The position numbers were made by a program, and so were the translations under genes. Positions 33,347-43,531 of a stretch of DNA of 64,000 nt are shown here, in pieces. The notes under the pieces are model-generated. The model was not told where the DNA came from. It made no database searches and saw only the letters and a list, made by a program, of their open reading frames with translations. Origin of the DNA: Brevundimonas sp. (GTDB lineage: Bacteria; Pseudomonadota; Alphaproteobacteria; Caulobacterales; Caulobacteraceae); the NCBI RefSeq assembly GCF_019636155.1, contig NZ_JAHBYB010000006.1, forward strand, positions 124,001-188,000, written 5' to 3'. The first letter of the stretch is position 1. The number at the start of each line of letters is the position of its first letter.

Positions 33347-35260
33347 TCAGGCCCGGACCGCCCCCTGGGCCGCATCCACGCCCAGGGCCGACAGGGCGGC
33401 GGCGGCGATGTGTTCGGCGTTCAGCCCGGCGGTCTGATACATGGCGAAGGGGCTGTCCTGGTCCTGGAACACGTCGGGCAGATGCAGGGTGCGGACCTTC
33501 AGCCCGGCGTCCAGCGCGCCCCTTTCGGCCAGCAGTTGCAGCACGAAGGCGCCGAAGCCGCCCATGGCGCCCTCTTCCACCGTGATCAGGGCCTCATGCT
33601 CGCGCGCCAGTCGAAGGATAAGATCGGCGTCCAAAGGCTTGGCGAAGCGGGCGTCCGCGACCGTGGCCGAAACCCCGCGCGCGGCCAGGGCCTCGGCCGC
33701 CTTCAGCGCCTCCTGCAACCGCGTGCCCAGGCTCAGGATGGCCACGGCGGTCCCTTCGCGCACGATCCGGCCCTTGCCGATCTCCAGCGGGGCGGCCAGT
33801 TCCGGGATCTCGACCCCCACGCCGTCGCCGCGCGGATAGCGGAAGGCGCTGGGCCGGTCGTCGATCTCGCAGGCGGTGGCGATCATGGCCGCCAGGTCCG
33901 CCTCGTCGGCCGCGGCCATCAGCACCATGTGCGGCAGGGCGCCCATGTAGCCGATGTCGAACGATCCTGCGTGGGTCGCCCCATCGGCGCCGACCAGACC
34001 AGCCCGGTCCATGGCGAACCGAACCGGCAGCTTCTGGATGGCGACGTCGTGCACCACCTGGTCATAGCCGCGCTGGAGGAAGGTCGAATAGATGGCGGCG
34101 AACGGCTTCATCCCGTCGGCGGCCAGGCCGGCGGCGAAGGTGACCGCGTGCTGTTCGGCGATGCCGACGTCATAGGTGCGGGTCGGAAACGCCTGGCCGA
34201 ACAGGTCCAGCCCGGTGCCCGAGGGCATGGCGGCGGTGATGGCGACGATGGACGGATCCCGCTCCGCCCGCTTGATCAGCTCGGTCCCGAAGACCTTGGT
34301 GTAGCTGGGGGCGTTGGACACGGCCTTGGACTGTTTGCCCGACACCACGTCGAACTTGACCACGGCGTGCAGCTTGTCGGCGCTGCTTTCGGCGGGGGCG
34401 TAGCCCTTGCCCTTCTGGGTCACCACGTGGACCAGAACCGGCTTGTCCGTGATGGCCGCCGCCTTCTTCAGGATGGGGACCAGATTCTCCATGTCGTGCC
34501 CGTCGATCGGCCCGACATAGTAGAAGCCCAACTCCTCGAAGAAGGTGCCGCCGGTGACCATGCCGCGGGCGTATTCCTCGGCCTTGCGCGCCGCGTCGCG
34601 GAACGGGCGCGGCAGGTGCTCGACTACCGATTTTCCCAGCCGCCGCACGTTCTGATAGGCGCCGCCCGACACCAGTCCGGCCAGATAGGCGCTCATGCCC
34701 CCCACCGGCGGGGCGATGGACATGTCGTTGTCGTTCAGCACCACCATCAGCTGGCCCTGGGTGGCCTCGGCGGCGTTGTTCATCGCCTCATAGGCCATGC
34801 CGGCGGACATGGATCCGTCGCCGATGACGGCCACGACGCGGTTCTTTTCGCCCTTCTGGTCGCGCGCGGCGGCGAAGCCCAGGGCGGCGCTGATGGACGT
34901 CGAGGCGTGGGCCGCGCCGAACGGGTCGTATTCGCTCTCGGCCCGCTTGGTGAAGCCCGACAGGCCGCCGCCCTGGCGCAGGGTGCGGATGCGGTCGCGC
35001 CGCCCGGTCAAGATCTTGTGCGGATAGCACTGGTGCCCGACGTCCCAGATCAGGATGTCCTTCGGCGTCTCGAACACATGGTGCAGGGCGACCGTCAGCT
35101 CGACCACCCCCAGGCCGGCGCCCAGATGCCCGCCGGTCACCGAAACGGCGTCGATCGTCTCGGCCCGCACCTCATCAGCAAGCTGCTTCAGCTGGGCGAT
35201 GTCGAAACCGCGCGTGTCGGCGGGAAGATGGACGGTGTCGAGAAGAGGGGTGTCGGGCAT
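33347..35260 (-). CDS. dxs: 1-deoxy-D-xylulose-5-phosphate synthase
   Basis: Dxs joins pyruvate and glyceraldehyde 3-phosphate with thiamine diphosphate, the first step of the MEP isoprenoid pathway. The 637-aa protein has family length and motifs: [16 protein letters not shown], thiamine-binding [17 protein letters not shown], and [18 protein letters not shown] of the pyrimidine domain. ATG begins [10 protein letters not shown]. It is the last gene of a minus-strand set with ispA, csaA-like and xseB upstream. Confidence 0.97.
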   Translation of the reverse strand: MPDTPLLDTVHLPADTRGFDIAQLKQLADEVRAETIDAVSVTGGHLGAGLGVVELTVALHHVFETPKDILIWDVGHQCYPHKILTGRRDRIRTLRQGGGLSGFTKRAESEYDPFGAAHASTSISAALGFAAARDQKGEKNRVVAVIGDGSMSAGMAYEAMNNAAEATQGQLMVVLNDNDMSIAPPVGGMSAYLAGLVSGGAYQNVRRLGKSVVEHLPRPFRDAARKAEEYARGMVTGGTFFEELGFYYVGPIDGHDMENLVPILKKAAAITDKPVLVHVVTQKGKGYAPAESSADKLHAVVKFDVVSGKQSKAVSNAPSYTKVFGTELIKRAERDPSIVAITAAMPSGTGLDLFGQAFPTRTYDVGIAEQHAVTFAAGLAADGMKPFAAIYSTFLQRGYDQVVHDVAIQKLPVRFAMDRAGLVGADGATHAGSFDIGYMGALPHMVLMAAADEADLAAMIATACEIDDRPSAFRYPRGDGVGVEIPELAAPLEIGKGRIVREGTAVAILSLGTRLQEALKAAEALAARGVSATVADARFAKPLDADLILRLAREHEALITVEEGAMGGFGAFVLQLLAERGALDAGLKVRTLHLPDVFQDQDSPFAMYQTAGLNAEHIAAAALSALGVDAAQGAVRA

Positions 35261-35322
35261 GGGAGGCAGTTATCGCGTCGGGCGTCCGGGGCACAACGCC
35301 CCGCAACGTCACATGTTCAGCT

Positions 35323-36596
<1,274 letters not shown>

Positions 36597-36597
36597 C

Positions 36598-36849
36598 TCA
36601 GCCGAAGTCCGCCGGTTCGACGCCCCGGGCCTGGCCGTCGGGGCCGACGACAATCTTCTCGACCCGCAGCTGGGCGTCCTTCAGCCGCGCCTCGCAATGG
36701 GCCTTCAGGGCCGCGCCCTGTTCATACAGGCCGATGGATTCCTCCAGCGGGGCCTGGCCGGATTCCAGACGCTGGACGATGGCCTCCAGGCGCGCCAGGG
36801 CGTCTTCGAAACTGAGGTCGGCGGGGATGGCGGGGGCGGCTTCGGTCAT
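36598..36849 (-). CDS. xseB: Exodeoxyribonuclease VII small subunit
   Basis: The 83-aa helical protein matches XseB: LSFEDALARLEAIVQRLESG, PLEESIGLYEQGAALKAHCE. With XseA it forms the exonuclease that trims single-stranded DNA. XseB genes are commonly found before ispA and dxs, as here. ATG is preceded by a weak site. Confidence 0.93.
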   Translation of the reverse strand: MTEAAPAIPADLSFEDALARLEAIVQRLESGQAPLEESIGLYEQGAALKAHCEARLKDAQLRVEKIVVGPDGQARGVEPADFG

Positions 36850-36895
36850 GGCCGGGGACCCTAGAGGGGCCAGCGCGCCGCTTCAACGCCTCGGC

Positions 36896-37492
36896 TCAGT
36901 CAAGACGTCGCGCGCTGCGGATTTCGATCCGGGGCTCCAGCATCTGGCCCACCATGCCGGGCTCGCCAGCCGTCGGCGACCGTGGCGAGGCCAGGATGGC
37001 GCGCACGGCCTCCATTCCTTCAACCACCCGGCCGAAGACGGCGAAACCGGGGTCGCCGGCCGTGGCGTCCAGAGACCGCAGACCCGGCCCCACGACGATG
37101 AAGAAATCCCCGGTCGCCGTGCCGGGATCGAACCGCGCCATCGACACCGCCCCCTCGACGTGGCTGAGGCCCGTCTGGCTGGTCGGCTCGTGGGCGATGG
37201 GCGGCAGGACGCGGGCCGGGTCGCCGTTGCTGCCGCCCTGGACCAGGCCGCCCGCCGCCCCCAGATCCAGCGCCCGATAGAATTCGGCGCCGTCCAGCCG
37301 TCGCTCGTCGACGTAACGCAGGAAGTTGGCGGCGGTGATCGGGGCCTTCATGTCCAGGGCGATGACGATGGTTCCGGCCGAGGTGTCCAGAGCCACCCGG
37401 GCGGGCGGCGCCTCCGTCGTGGTTTCCTGGGCCAGGGCCGGCGCGGCCAGGGTTACCAGGAAGGCCAGGCCCAGCAGCGAACGACGGATCAT
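36896..37492 (-). CDS. Periplasmic cyclophilin-type peptidyl-prolyl isomerase
   Basis: The 198-aa product has a signal peptide (about residues 1-21, ending APALAQ) and a cyclophilin domain: GTIVIALDMKAPITAANFLRY, EFYRAL, SMARFDPGTATGDFFIVVG and FAVFGRVVEGME. It would speed proline isomerisation of exported proteins. The typical Arg of the FHR motif appears as YRAL, so activity may differ. It lies 16 bp after the phosphatase gene and 46 bp before xseB. Confidence 0.88.
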   Translation of the reverse strand: MIRRSLLGLAFLVTLAAPALAQETTTEAPPARVALDTSAGTIVIALDMKAPITAANFLRYVDERRLDGAEFYRALDLGAAGGLVQGGSNGDPARVLPPIAHEPTSQTGLSHVEGAVSMARFDPGTATGDFFIVVGPGLRSLDATAGDPGFAVFGRVVEGMEAVRAILASPRSPTAGEPGMVGQMLEPRIEIRSARRLD

Positions 37493-37508
37493 CACGACCT
37501 CCGGAACG

Positions 37509-38144
37509 TCAGCGCTTCTCGTAGCGGCGCTGGGACCAGTATTTGAAGCCCTGATTGTGCACCAGCCGCCAGCCGCCGGCGCGCAGCCGCTTGCCGACCA
37601 TATGGTTGAAATAGCCATGGGCCAGGACCAGCACGTCCTGGCCGGCGGCCGCCCGCGCGATCAGGGCCTGGGCCGCCTGTTCGGCCCGCGCCTCGGCCTG
37701 GCGGCGGGTCTCCTGGCCGTCGTGATGGTCGAAGGCGTGCCACCAGAAGCGCGACACGACCCCCCACCAGCGGGGCGACAGCTTGAACCAGTCGGGGAAT
37801 TTCGGCGGCGGCAGGGGCGCCTCGATGAACAGGGCGTCGACCATCACCTCGCGCCCGGCGGACACGGCCCGGGCCGTCTCGATCGCGCGCGGGCGGCTGG
37901 AGGCGTAGATGGCCCCGGCCCCCTCGGCGGCGCTCAGCAGGGCCTGGGGCGGCGTCTGGCCGGCGCGCAGTCCCCCGACCTCGTATTGCGCCCACCAGTC
38001 CCGGTACTGGGCCGAGGTGATCAGGCATTTGCGCGACAGGGCCGGCTCGCCATGGCGGGCCAGGATGACGGCGCCGGGACGCACCGCGACCAGGGCGGTC
38101 GACGGCTCGGGATCTGCGATGGGGGCTTTCAGCGGCGCGGTCAT
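37509..38144 (-). CDS. Histidine phosphatase family protein
   Basis: The 211-aa protein carries the phosphohistidine motif LARHGEPALS near residue 30, a conserved Arg (YASSRPRAIETA), Glu (FIEAPLP) and the second His in LVLAHGYFNHMVG. It belongs to the phosphoglycerate-mutase-like phosphatases, with an unknown substrate. Its start is the ATG beginning MTAPLKAPIA; the upstream open frame has no ribosome site. Confidence 0.85.
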   Translation of the reverse strand: MTAPLKAPIADPEPSTALVAVRPGAVILARHGEPALSRKCLITSAQYRDWWAQYEVGGLRAGQTPPQALLSAAEGAGAIYASSRPRAIETARAVSAGREVMVDALFIEAPLPPPKFPDWFKLSPRWWGVVSRFWWHAFDHHDGQETRRQAEARAEQAAQALIARAAAGQDVLVLAHGYFNHMVGKRLRAGGWRLVHNQGFKYWSQRRYEKR

Positions 38145-38323
38145 GACAAGCGGACGAGCCTGGATCAGGTCGATTCGTCCTTCAGTCCTCCCAACGCGGG
38201 ACGCCAGCGGCCGCGCGGCGCCCCCAATGACCAAGGTGGTAACCGCCCAGAGGCGCCGCTGCAACCTAAACGGCGTCGCCGCGCGCTCGCCCTTGGCGGA
38301 TCAAGGTTGTAAGGCGCTGGATC

Positions 38324-38854
38324 ATGGCTGCTCCCGCGATCCGCACCGCCCGTTCCGACGACGCCCAGGCCCTGGTCGCCCTGGCCCGCAGCACCTTCGT
38401 GGAGACCTTCATAGAGGGCTTCGGCATCCCCTATCCCGAGCGCGATCTGGCCGCCTATTTCGCCACGGCGTTCGATGTCGAGACCACCCGCGCCCGCCTG
38501 TCCGACCCGGCCGAGGCCTGGTGGGTGGCCGAGGGTGAGGACGGCGCCCTGCTGGCCTTCGCCAACGCCGGCCCCAACGGCCTGCCCCACCCGCAGGCGC
38601 GGCCCGGCCAGATGGAGTTGCGCCGCCTCTATGTGGCGCGATCGGCCCAGGGGCTGGGCCTGGGGACCCGGCTCTTGGACCTAGCCCTGGACTGGATGCA
38701 GGCCCGCACCGACGGCCCCCTGTGGATCGGCGTCTGGAGCGGCAATCTGAAGGCCCAGAAACTGTATGCCACCCATGGGTTCGAGAAGGCGGGCGAATAC
38801 CAGTTCCCCGTCGGCGACTGGCGCGACGACGAGTTCATCCTGCGGCGCGGATAG
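38324..38854 (+). CDS. GNAT-family N-acetyltransferase
   Basis: The 176-aa protein has the GNAT fold: IRTARSDDAQALVALAR at the start, MELRRLYVARSAQGLGLGTR (acetyl-CoA-binding region, R/Q-x-x-G-x-G/A form QGLGLG), and LWIGVWSGNLKAQKLYATHG FEK near the end. Substrate unknown; the arrangement resembles spermidine/amino-acid acetyltransferases of the PaiA type. It diverges from the phosphatase over 180 bp. Confidence 0.88.
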   Translation: MAAPAIRTARSDDAQALVALARSTFVETFIEGFGIPYPERDLAAYFATAFDVETTRARLSDPAEAWWVAEGEDGALLAFANAGPNGLPHPQARPGQMELRRLYVARSAQGLGLGTRLLDLALDWMQARTDGPLWIGVWSGNLKAQKLYATHGFEKAGEYQFPVGDWRDDEFILRRG

Positions 38855-38904
38855 ACGAACCCCGCCTATCCATGCGGTGATAGGCTCATACGAGAGGAAA
38901 TGAC

Positions 38905-39570
38905 ATGTTCGCCACATGGGTTTTGATCGCGAGCATCCTGGCGCCGATAGCCACCCAAGAAGCTCCTCAAGGGGCCGCAGCGTCAGAAGATGAGATTCGA
39001 GTCGCCACAGATCATGCGAACTCCGTGATCGCCGCCAACGACGCAGGAGAATATTTCATCAATGCAACCACGACGGACGTTCCAACGGTCCGTCATCTGC
39101 CCAGCGGTATGGTTTGCCGGTTCTTCGGCATGGATCAGAGGGATGTGATCCGCTTCTACCCCGGCGAAGCCCATGGCGCGGCGCCCGGGGAGGACGTCAG
39201 CTGCGGGACATGGATCGGATCCACCTATCTGACCCTGTATGCGACGCGGTATCCAACGGAGCATTCATTGGAGGATCTGTTTCAGTCCGCAGCCGGCGAG
39301 ATAGCCCGCGCCTGGCCTAGTGGTCGAAATTATGAAGGGCCGTTCGCCGTCCCGGTTCTGGAAGGGCAGGCAGATCCAATGGGGGGCGCCATCACGGCTG
39401 AACGCGATGATCGAACGGTTACCAGCGTACTGTTCGTGCAGAAGATTGGCGACTGGGCATTCAAGGCCCGTGCAACCGGAGAAGAGGACGGAGAGACCGT
39501 CATCGAGTACAGTGGCATGGCCTTCGCCTGGGCTCTGCCGACAACGGACCTGCCCGCAAAGACCGACTGA
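38905..39570 (+). CDS. Hypothetical secreted protein
   Basis: The 221-aa product begins with a short hydrophobic signal (MFATWVLIASILAPIATQ). No domain was recognised. Two cysteines (GMVCRFFGMD and EDVSCGTW) may form a disulfide. Codon use is visibly less GC-biased than in neighbouring genes, with several A/T-ending codons. ATG has a good site (GAGAGGAAATGAC). Its stop overlaps the VWA gene start. Confidence 0.7.
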   Translation: MFATWVLIASILAPIATQEAPQGAAASEDEIRVATDHANSVIAANDAGEYFINATTTDVPTVRHLPSGMVCRFFGMDQRDVIRFYPGEAHGAAPGEDVSCGTWIGSTYLTLYATRYPTEHSLEDLFQSAAGEIARAWPSGRNYEGPFAVPVLEGQADPMGGAITAERDDRTVTSVLFVQKIGDWAFKARATGEEDGETVIEYSGMAFAWALPTTDLPAKTD

Positions 39571-40763
39571 TGCTGATCCCCTTCTTCACCGCCCTGCGCG
39601 ACCACCGGTTGCCGGTGTCGGTCAAGGAGTGGCTGCACCTGATGCAGGCCATCGACCGCGGCCTGCCCGGCGACGGACGCGACGGGGCGCGGGTGGAGGA
39701 TTTCTACCACCTGTCGCGGGCCATTCTGGTCAAGGACGAGAAACACTATGACCGCTTCGACCAGGCGTTCGGTCAGGCCTTCAAGGGGATCGAAAGCCTG
39801 GGGCCGGGCAATGAGGTTTCAGCCGAGATTCCGCACGACTGGCTGAGGCTGCTGAACGAAAAATACCTGACCGACGACGAGAAGGCCGAGATCGAGGCCC
39901 TGGGCGGCTTCGACAAGCTGATGGAGACCCTGAAACAGAGGCTGGAGGAACAGAAGGAGCGGCACCAGGGCGGGTCCAAATGGATCGGCACGGGCGGGAC
40001 CAGCCCCTTCGGCCACGGCGGCTACAACCCCGAGGGCGTGCGCATCGGCGGCCCCGGCCGGCACGGCCGCGCCGTCAAGGTGTGGGAGAAGCGCGAGTTC
40101 AGGAACCTGGACGACACGGTCGAACTGGGCGTCCGCAACATCAAGGTCGCCCTGCGCCGCCTGCGCCGCTTCGCGCGCCAGGGGGCGGCGGACGAGCTGG
40201 ACATGGACGGCACCATCGACGGCACGGCGCGCCAGGGCTGGCTGGACATCCGCATGCGGCCGGAACGGCGCAACACCATCAAGGTGCTGCTGTTCCTGGA
40301 CATCGGCGGGTCGATGGATGCGCACGTAAGGCTATGCGAGGAACTGTTCTCGGCGGCGCGGACCGAGTTCAAGAACCTGGAGTTCTTCTATTTCCACAAC
40401 TGCCTCTACGAAGGGGTGTGGAAGGACAATCGCCGCCGTCATTCCGAGCGGATGGCCACCTGGGACCTGATCCACAAATACCCCGGCGACTGGCGCGCGG
40501 TCTTTGTCGGCGACGCCTCCATGAGCCCCTATGAGGTGACCATGCCCGGCGGCTCGGTCGAGCACTGGAACGAGGAAGCCGGCGCCGTCTGGCTGAAACG
40601 CGCGCGCGAACAGTGGGGCCGTTCGGTGTGGCTGAACCCGGTGGCCGAGCGTTACTGGCGCTTCACCGCCTCCACGGCCATGATCCGCGACCTGATGGAC
40701 CAGCGGATGTTTCCCCTGACACTGGAAGGGCTGGACCAGGCCATGCGCGCCCTGACGCGCTGA
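39570..40763 (+). CDS. CoxE-like VWA-domain protein
   Basis: The 397-aa protein resembles CoxE-like von Willebrand A proteins. The N-terminal helical part (SVKEWLHLMQAID, DRFDQAFGQAFKG) leads to a Gly-rich linker (GTGGTSPFGHGGYNPEG) and a VWA domain with LLFLDIGGSMDAHV near residue 243. The MIDAS first Ser of DxSxS is Gly here (DIGGS). Such proteins usually work with a MoxR-type AAA ATPase to insert metals or remodel complexes; none is next to it. It begins within the stop of the preceding gene (TGATG). Confidence 0.85.
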   Translation: MLIPFFTALRDHRLPVSVKEWLHLMQAIDRGLPGDGRDGARVEDFYHLSRAILVKDEKHYDRFDQAFGQAFKGIESLGPGNEVSAEIPHDWLRLLNEKYLTDDEKAEIEALGGFDKLMETLKQRLEEQKERHQGGSKWIGTGGTSPFGHGGYNPEGVRIGGPGRHGRAVKVWEKREFRNLDDTVELGVRNIKVALRRLRRFARQGAADELDMDGTIDGTARQGWLDIRMRPERRNTIKVLLFLDIGGSMDAHVRLCEELFSAARTEFKNLEFFYFHNCLYEGVWKDNRRRHSERMATWDLIHKYPGDWRAVFVGDASMSPYEVTMPGGSVEHWNEEAGAVWLKRAREQWGRSVWLNPVAERYWRFTASTAMIRDLMDQRMFPLTLEGLDQAMRALTR

Positions 40764-40805
40764 ATTGTGCTAGGCTGGCCTGGACTGCCAAAGGAAGGTT
40801 CGGCC

Positions 40806-41300
40806 ATGCTTCCGATTTATCTGATCTCGGCCCTGGTCCTGACCCAGAGCGCCCCCGGCGCCGTGGTGTGGGAAGAGGCTCCGGCCCCTGCGGCTCAGTC
40901 CGCGACGGCCCGACCCGCCCCCGACCTGCCCGACTGGGCGCGCGCCGATCCCTTCGCCTGGGAACGGTCGCAGTGCAGTCCGCTGGTGCGCGGGGACGAG
41001 CCGATGGAAACCTGTCAGGCGCGGGTTCGGGGCGATCTCCAGGCGGCCCTGGGGGATGATCTGCCCGACGGGCTGCGAACCTCGCCGCGCCTGACCGACT
41101 GCAGCCCGCAACCGGACGGCGCCTATGCGCTGGCCTGCAATGCGCCGCGGCCCGCACCCGCGGTCCGGCCGGCCGCCGAACAGGACTGCCGAACCCGGCC
41201 GCAACGCCAGAGCGGCTCGGTGGCCTGGACGCAGGACTGCCGCCCGCTGACCTCGAACGAACAGGACGGCCTGCGCATCCGGATCGGCGGGCGGGGCTGA
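40806..41300 (+). CDS. Hypothetical cysteine-containing secreted protein
   Basis: The 164-aa product has a short signal peptide (MLPIYLISALVLTQSAPG). Cysteines recur at intervals (RSQCSPL, METCQARV, LTDCSPQ, LACNAP, QDCRTRP, QDCRPLT), suggesting several disulfides in the periplasm. No known domain. The start was chosen for AAGGAAGGTTCGGCC just upstream. Confidence 0.65.
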   Translation: MLPIYLISALVLTQSAPGAVVWEEAPAPAAQSATARPAPDLPDWARADPFAWERSQCSPLVRGDEPMETCQARVRGDLQAALGDDLPDGLRTSPRLTDCSPQPDGAYALACNAPRPAPAVRPAAEQDCRTRPQRQSGSVAWTQDCRPLTSNEQDGLRIRIGGRG

Positions 41301-41318
41301 TCGCCGCGGGACGGTGTC

Positions 41319-41501
41319 TTAGTTGCGGTTGTCCTTGAAGGCGTCCTTCACGCCGCCGACGGCGTTCTGGATCTTGCCTTCCACCTGATCGGCCTTGCCT
41401 TCGGCCTTCAGCTTCTCGTCGCCGGTGACCTTGCCGGCGAATTCCTTGGCCTTGCCGCCCAGGGTCTTGGCGGCGCCTTCGATGCGATCATGATCGGGCA
41501 T
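41319..41501 (-). CDS. CsbD-family stress protein
   Basis: The 60-aa hydrophilic protein matches CsbD: MPDHDRIEGAAKTLGGKAKE, GKADQVEGKIQNAVGGVKD. Homologues are induced in general stress; molecular role unknown. A CAGGAGAACCC site precedes the ATG. It lies downstream of the Nudix gene on the same strand. Confidence 0.9.
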   Translation of the reverse strand: MPDHDRIEGAAKTLGGKAKEFAGKVTGDEKLKAEGKADQVEGKIQNAVGGVKDAFKDNRN

Positions 41502-41585
41502 TGGGTTCTCCTGTCTTGCGACGCCGAGCCGGCGACGCTTCATGACAGGCAAACTCGCCGCGAGCGGCCGCGTTCCCTCTATGAA

Positions 41586-42032
41586 TCAGCGTTCTGAACG
41601 CAGCAGCAGAGTCACGGCCCAGGCGTGGGCTTCATGCCTGAGCGCCGCCAACGCCTCATCGGGATCCAGCCAGGTCAGGGTATGGTCGTCCTCGCATTTG
41701 GCGTCGGGATTCTGGCCCAGGATATCGACGCGCCAGAAGCCGCCGACATTGTTGACCGCCGTCCCGTCCGACTTGCGGAACCGCTGTCCGGCCTGTCCCA
41801 GGCGATGGGTCGCCACGATGCGAAGGCCGGTTTCCTCGGCGAACTCGCGGGCCAGGGCCTGTGGTTCGGTCTCCGCGCCGTCGATGGCCCCGCCGGGCAG
41901 GTCGAAATAGCCGGCTTCGCCCCGATCCACCCGGACGCAGGCCAGCCGGCCGTCGCGCAGGGCCAGGCCGAACACCGCGGGGCGCAGCCGGTAAGAGTCG
42001 TGGGGGTCAGGCGGGCCGAACTGCGGGTCCAT
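41586..42032 (-). CDS. Nudix hydrolase
   Basis: The 148-aa protein has a complete Nudix box, GGAIDGAETEPQALAREFAE followed by ETGL, about residues 46-69. The region before it (YFDLPGGAIDG) and after (VGGFWRVDIL) fits the fold. It would hydrolyse a nucleoside diphosphate derivative or oxidised nucleotide; substrate unknown. It begins 24 bp after the kinase gene stop. Confidence 0.88.
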   Translation of the reverse strand: MDPQFGPPDPHDSYRLRPAVFGLALRDGRLACVRVDRGEAGYFDLPGGAIDGAETEPQALAREFAEETGLRIVATHRLGQAGQRFRKSDGTAVNNVGGFWRVDILGQNPDAKCEDDHTLTWLDPDEALAALRHEAHAWAVTLLLRSER

Positions 42033-42056
42033 GGGCGTTCAACGCGAAAGGGCGTC

Positions 42057-43091
42057 TCAGAGATCGAACGCCAGGCGCGCGCGGACCCCCCGGTGCGCCG
42101 GGTCGAACTCCACCGCCGAGCGCAGGCCGCTGGCCATGGCGGCGATGATCTTGCCGCCCAGGCCGGTGCCCTTGGGCGTTCCGTCGCCGAGGCCGGGGCC
42201 GTCGTCCTCGACCGTCAGCAGGGCGCGATGGTCTCCGTCCGCCTCCAGGATCACGCGAATCTCCCCGCGCTGGCTGGGGCCATAGGCGTATTTCACGGCG
42301 TTCGTGACCAGTTCGGTGACCACGACACCCAGGGAAACCGCCTGATCGGTCGACACCGACAGCGGCTGGGCGTTCAGGGCGATGCTGGGGCCCTTGCCGT
42401 CCGGGCCCACGGACTTGCCCAGTTCGTCGATCAGTCCGGCCAGATACTCGTCCATCGCCACCCGGGCCATGTCGCCCGAGGTGTAGAGGCGACGGTGCAC
42501 ATGGGCCACCGCCTCGATCCGGGCCTGGGCCTCGCGCAGGGCCGAGCGCGCGCCTTCGTCGCCCAGCTGGCGCAGCTGCAGCGACATGAAGCTGGACACC
42601 AGCTGCAGCGAATTGCCCACCCGGTGATTGACCTCGCGCAGCATGGCCTCGGCCCGGTCGCGCGCCAGCCGCACCTGCTCCTGCGCTTCTGCATTGGCGC
42701 GCTCCAGCCGGCGCCGCAGGAGGGCGTCCTCCAGGGCCGATCGGAGCAGGGAGGTGAAATCCTCGGACACGTCCTTGATCACATAGTCGGCGGCTCCGGC
42801 GCGCAGGGCCGCCACGGCGATCCGCCCCTCCTGGGCCCCCGTCACATAGACCACCGCAGGCGGCTCTGGCAGGCTCAGGATTTCGGGCAGGACCTCCAGG
42901 CCCTCGCGGCCGGGCATGTAATGGTCCAGGGCGCAGATGTCGAAATCGCCGTGACGCAGGAGGTCCAGGCCCTCGTCGCCGTTCGGCGCGCAGGTCACGT
43001 CATAGCCGTGGCGGCACAATTCCTTTTCAACCAGGCGCGACAGCGCCCGGTCGTCATCGATGTAGAGCAGCCGGATGGGAGTGTCGTTCAA
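42057..43091 (-). CDS. Response regulator-HWE/HisKA_2 histidine kinase hybrid
   Basis: The 344-aa protein has an N-terminal receiver domain (phospho-acceptor Asp56 in ALDHYMPG, Lys106 in YVIKDVSED) followed by a HisKA_2 phosphoacceptor region (His156 in [16 protein letters not shown]) and an ATPase domain ([28 protein letters not shown]). No output domain is present. It probably receives phosphate from the upstream kinase and passes it to another regulator, as in alphaproteobacterial stress or light signalling. It lies 14 bp after the single-domain regulator. Confidence 0.9.
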   Translation of the reverse strand: MNDTPIRLLYIDDDRALSRLVEKELCRHGYDVTCAPNGDEGLDLLRHGDFDICALDHYMPGREGLEVLPEILSLPEPPAVVYVTGAQEGRIAVAALRAGAADYVIKDVSEDFTSLLRSALEDALLRRRLERANAEAQEQVRLARDRAEAMLREVNHRVGNSLQLVSSFMSLQLRQLGDEGARSALREAQARIEAVAHVHRRLYTSGDMARVAMDEYLAGLIDELGKSVGPDGKGPSIALNAQPLSVSTDQAVSLGVVVTELVTNAVKYAYGPSQRGEIRVILEADGDHRALLTVEDDGPGLGDGTPKGTGLGGKIIAAMASGLRSAVEFDPAHRGVRARLAFDL

Positions 43092-43105
43092 GCCCGCTTC
43101 CGATC

Positions 43106-43531
43106 TCAGTCGATATCCGGCGCCTGCATCACCGACAGGAACAGGCCCAGTTGGCGAATGGCGTCGGCGAAGGATTCATAGTCCACGGGCTTGGTGATGT
43201 AGACGTTGCAGCCCAGGTCATAGCAGCGCTGAATCTCGACCTTGTCGTCCGTGGTGGTCAGGACCACCACCGGCGCGCGCTTCAGGCGATCATCGGACTT
43301 CACCTTCTCCAGGATGTCCGTGCCCGACATGTCCGGCAGGTTCAGGTCCAGCAGGATCAGCAGCGGCCCGTTGGCCAGGATCTCCTCGCTGAACAGATAG
43401 TCCAGGGCCGAGCCGCCATCGTCGAAATGCCGGATCTCGTTGGCGATGTTGGCGCGGCGGATGTTCTTCTCGATCAGCTTGGCGTGACCGTGGTCATCCT
43501 CGACCATGATGATCTTGACGGCGGTGCTCAT
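43106..43531 (-). CDS. Single-domain response regulator (Rcp1-like)
   Basis: The 141-aa receiver has acidic residues EDD (11-13), phospho-acceptor Asp62 in [11 protein letters not shown], Thr in VVLTTTDDK and Lys in [11 protein letters not shown]. The long form with an insert near FSEEILANG fits Rcp1-like regulators that partner with phytochrome-type or CHASE3 kinases. No DNA-binding domain. Its start overlaps the kinase stop by 4 nt. Confidence 0.92.
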   Translation of the reverse strand: MSTAVKIIMVEDDHGHAKLIEKNIRRANIANEIRHFDDGGSALDYLFSEEILANGPLLILLDLNLPDMSGTDILEKVKSDDRLKRAPVVVLTTTDDKVEIQRCYDLGCNVYITKPVDYESFADAIRQLGLFLSVMQAPDID

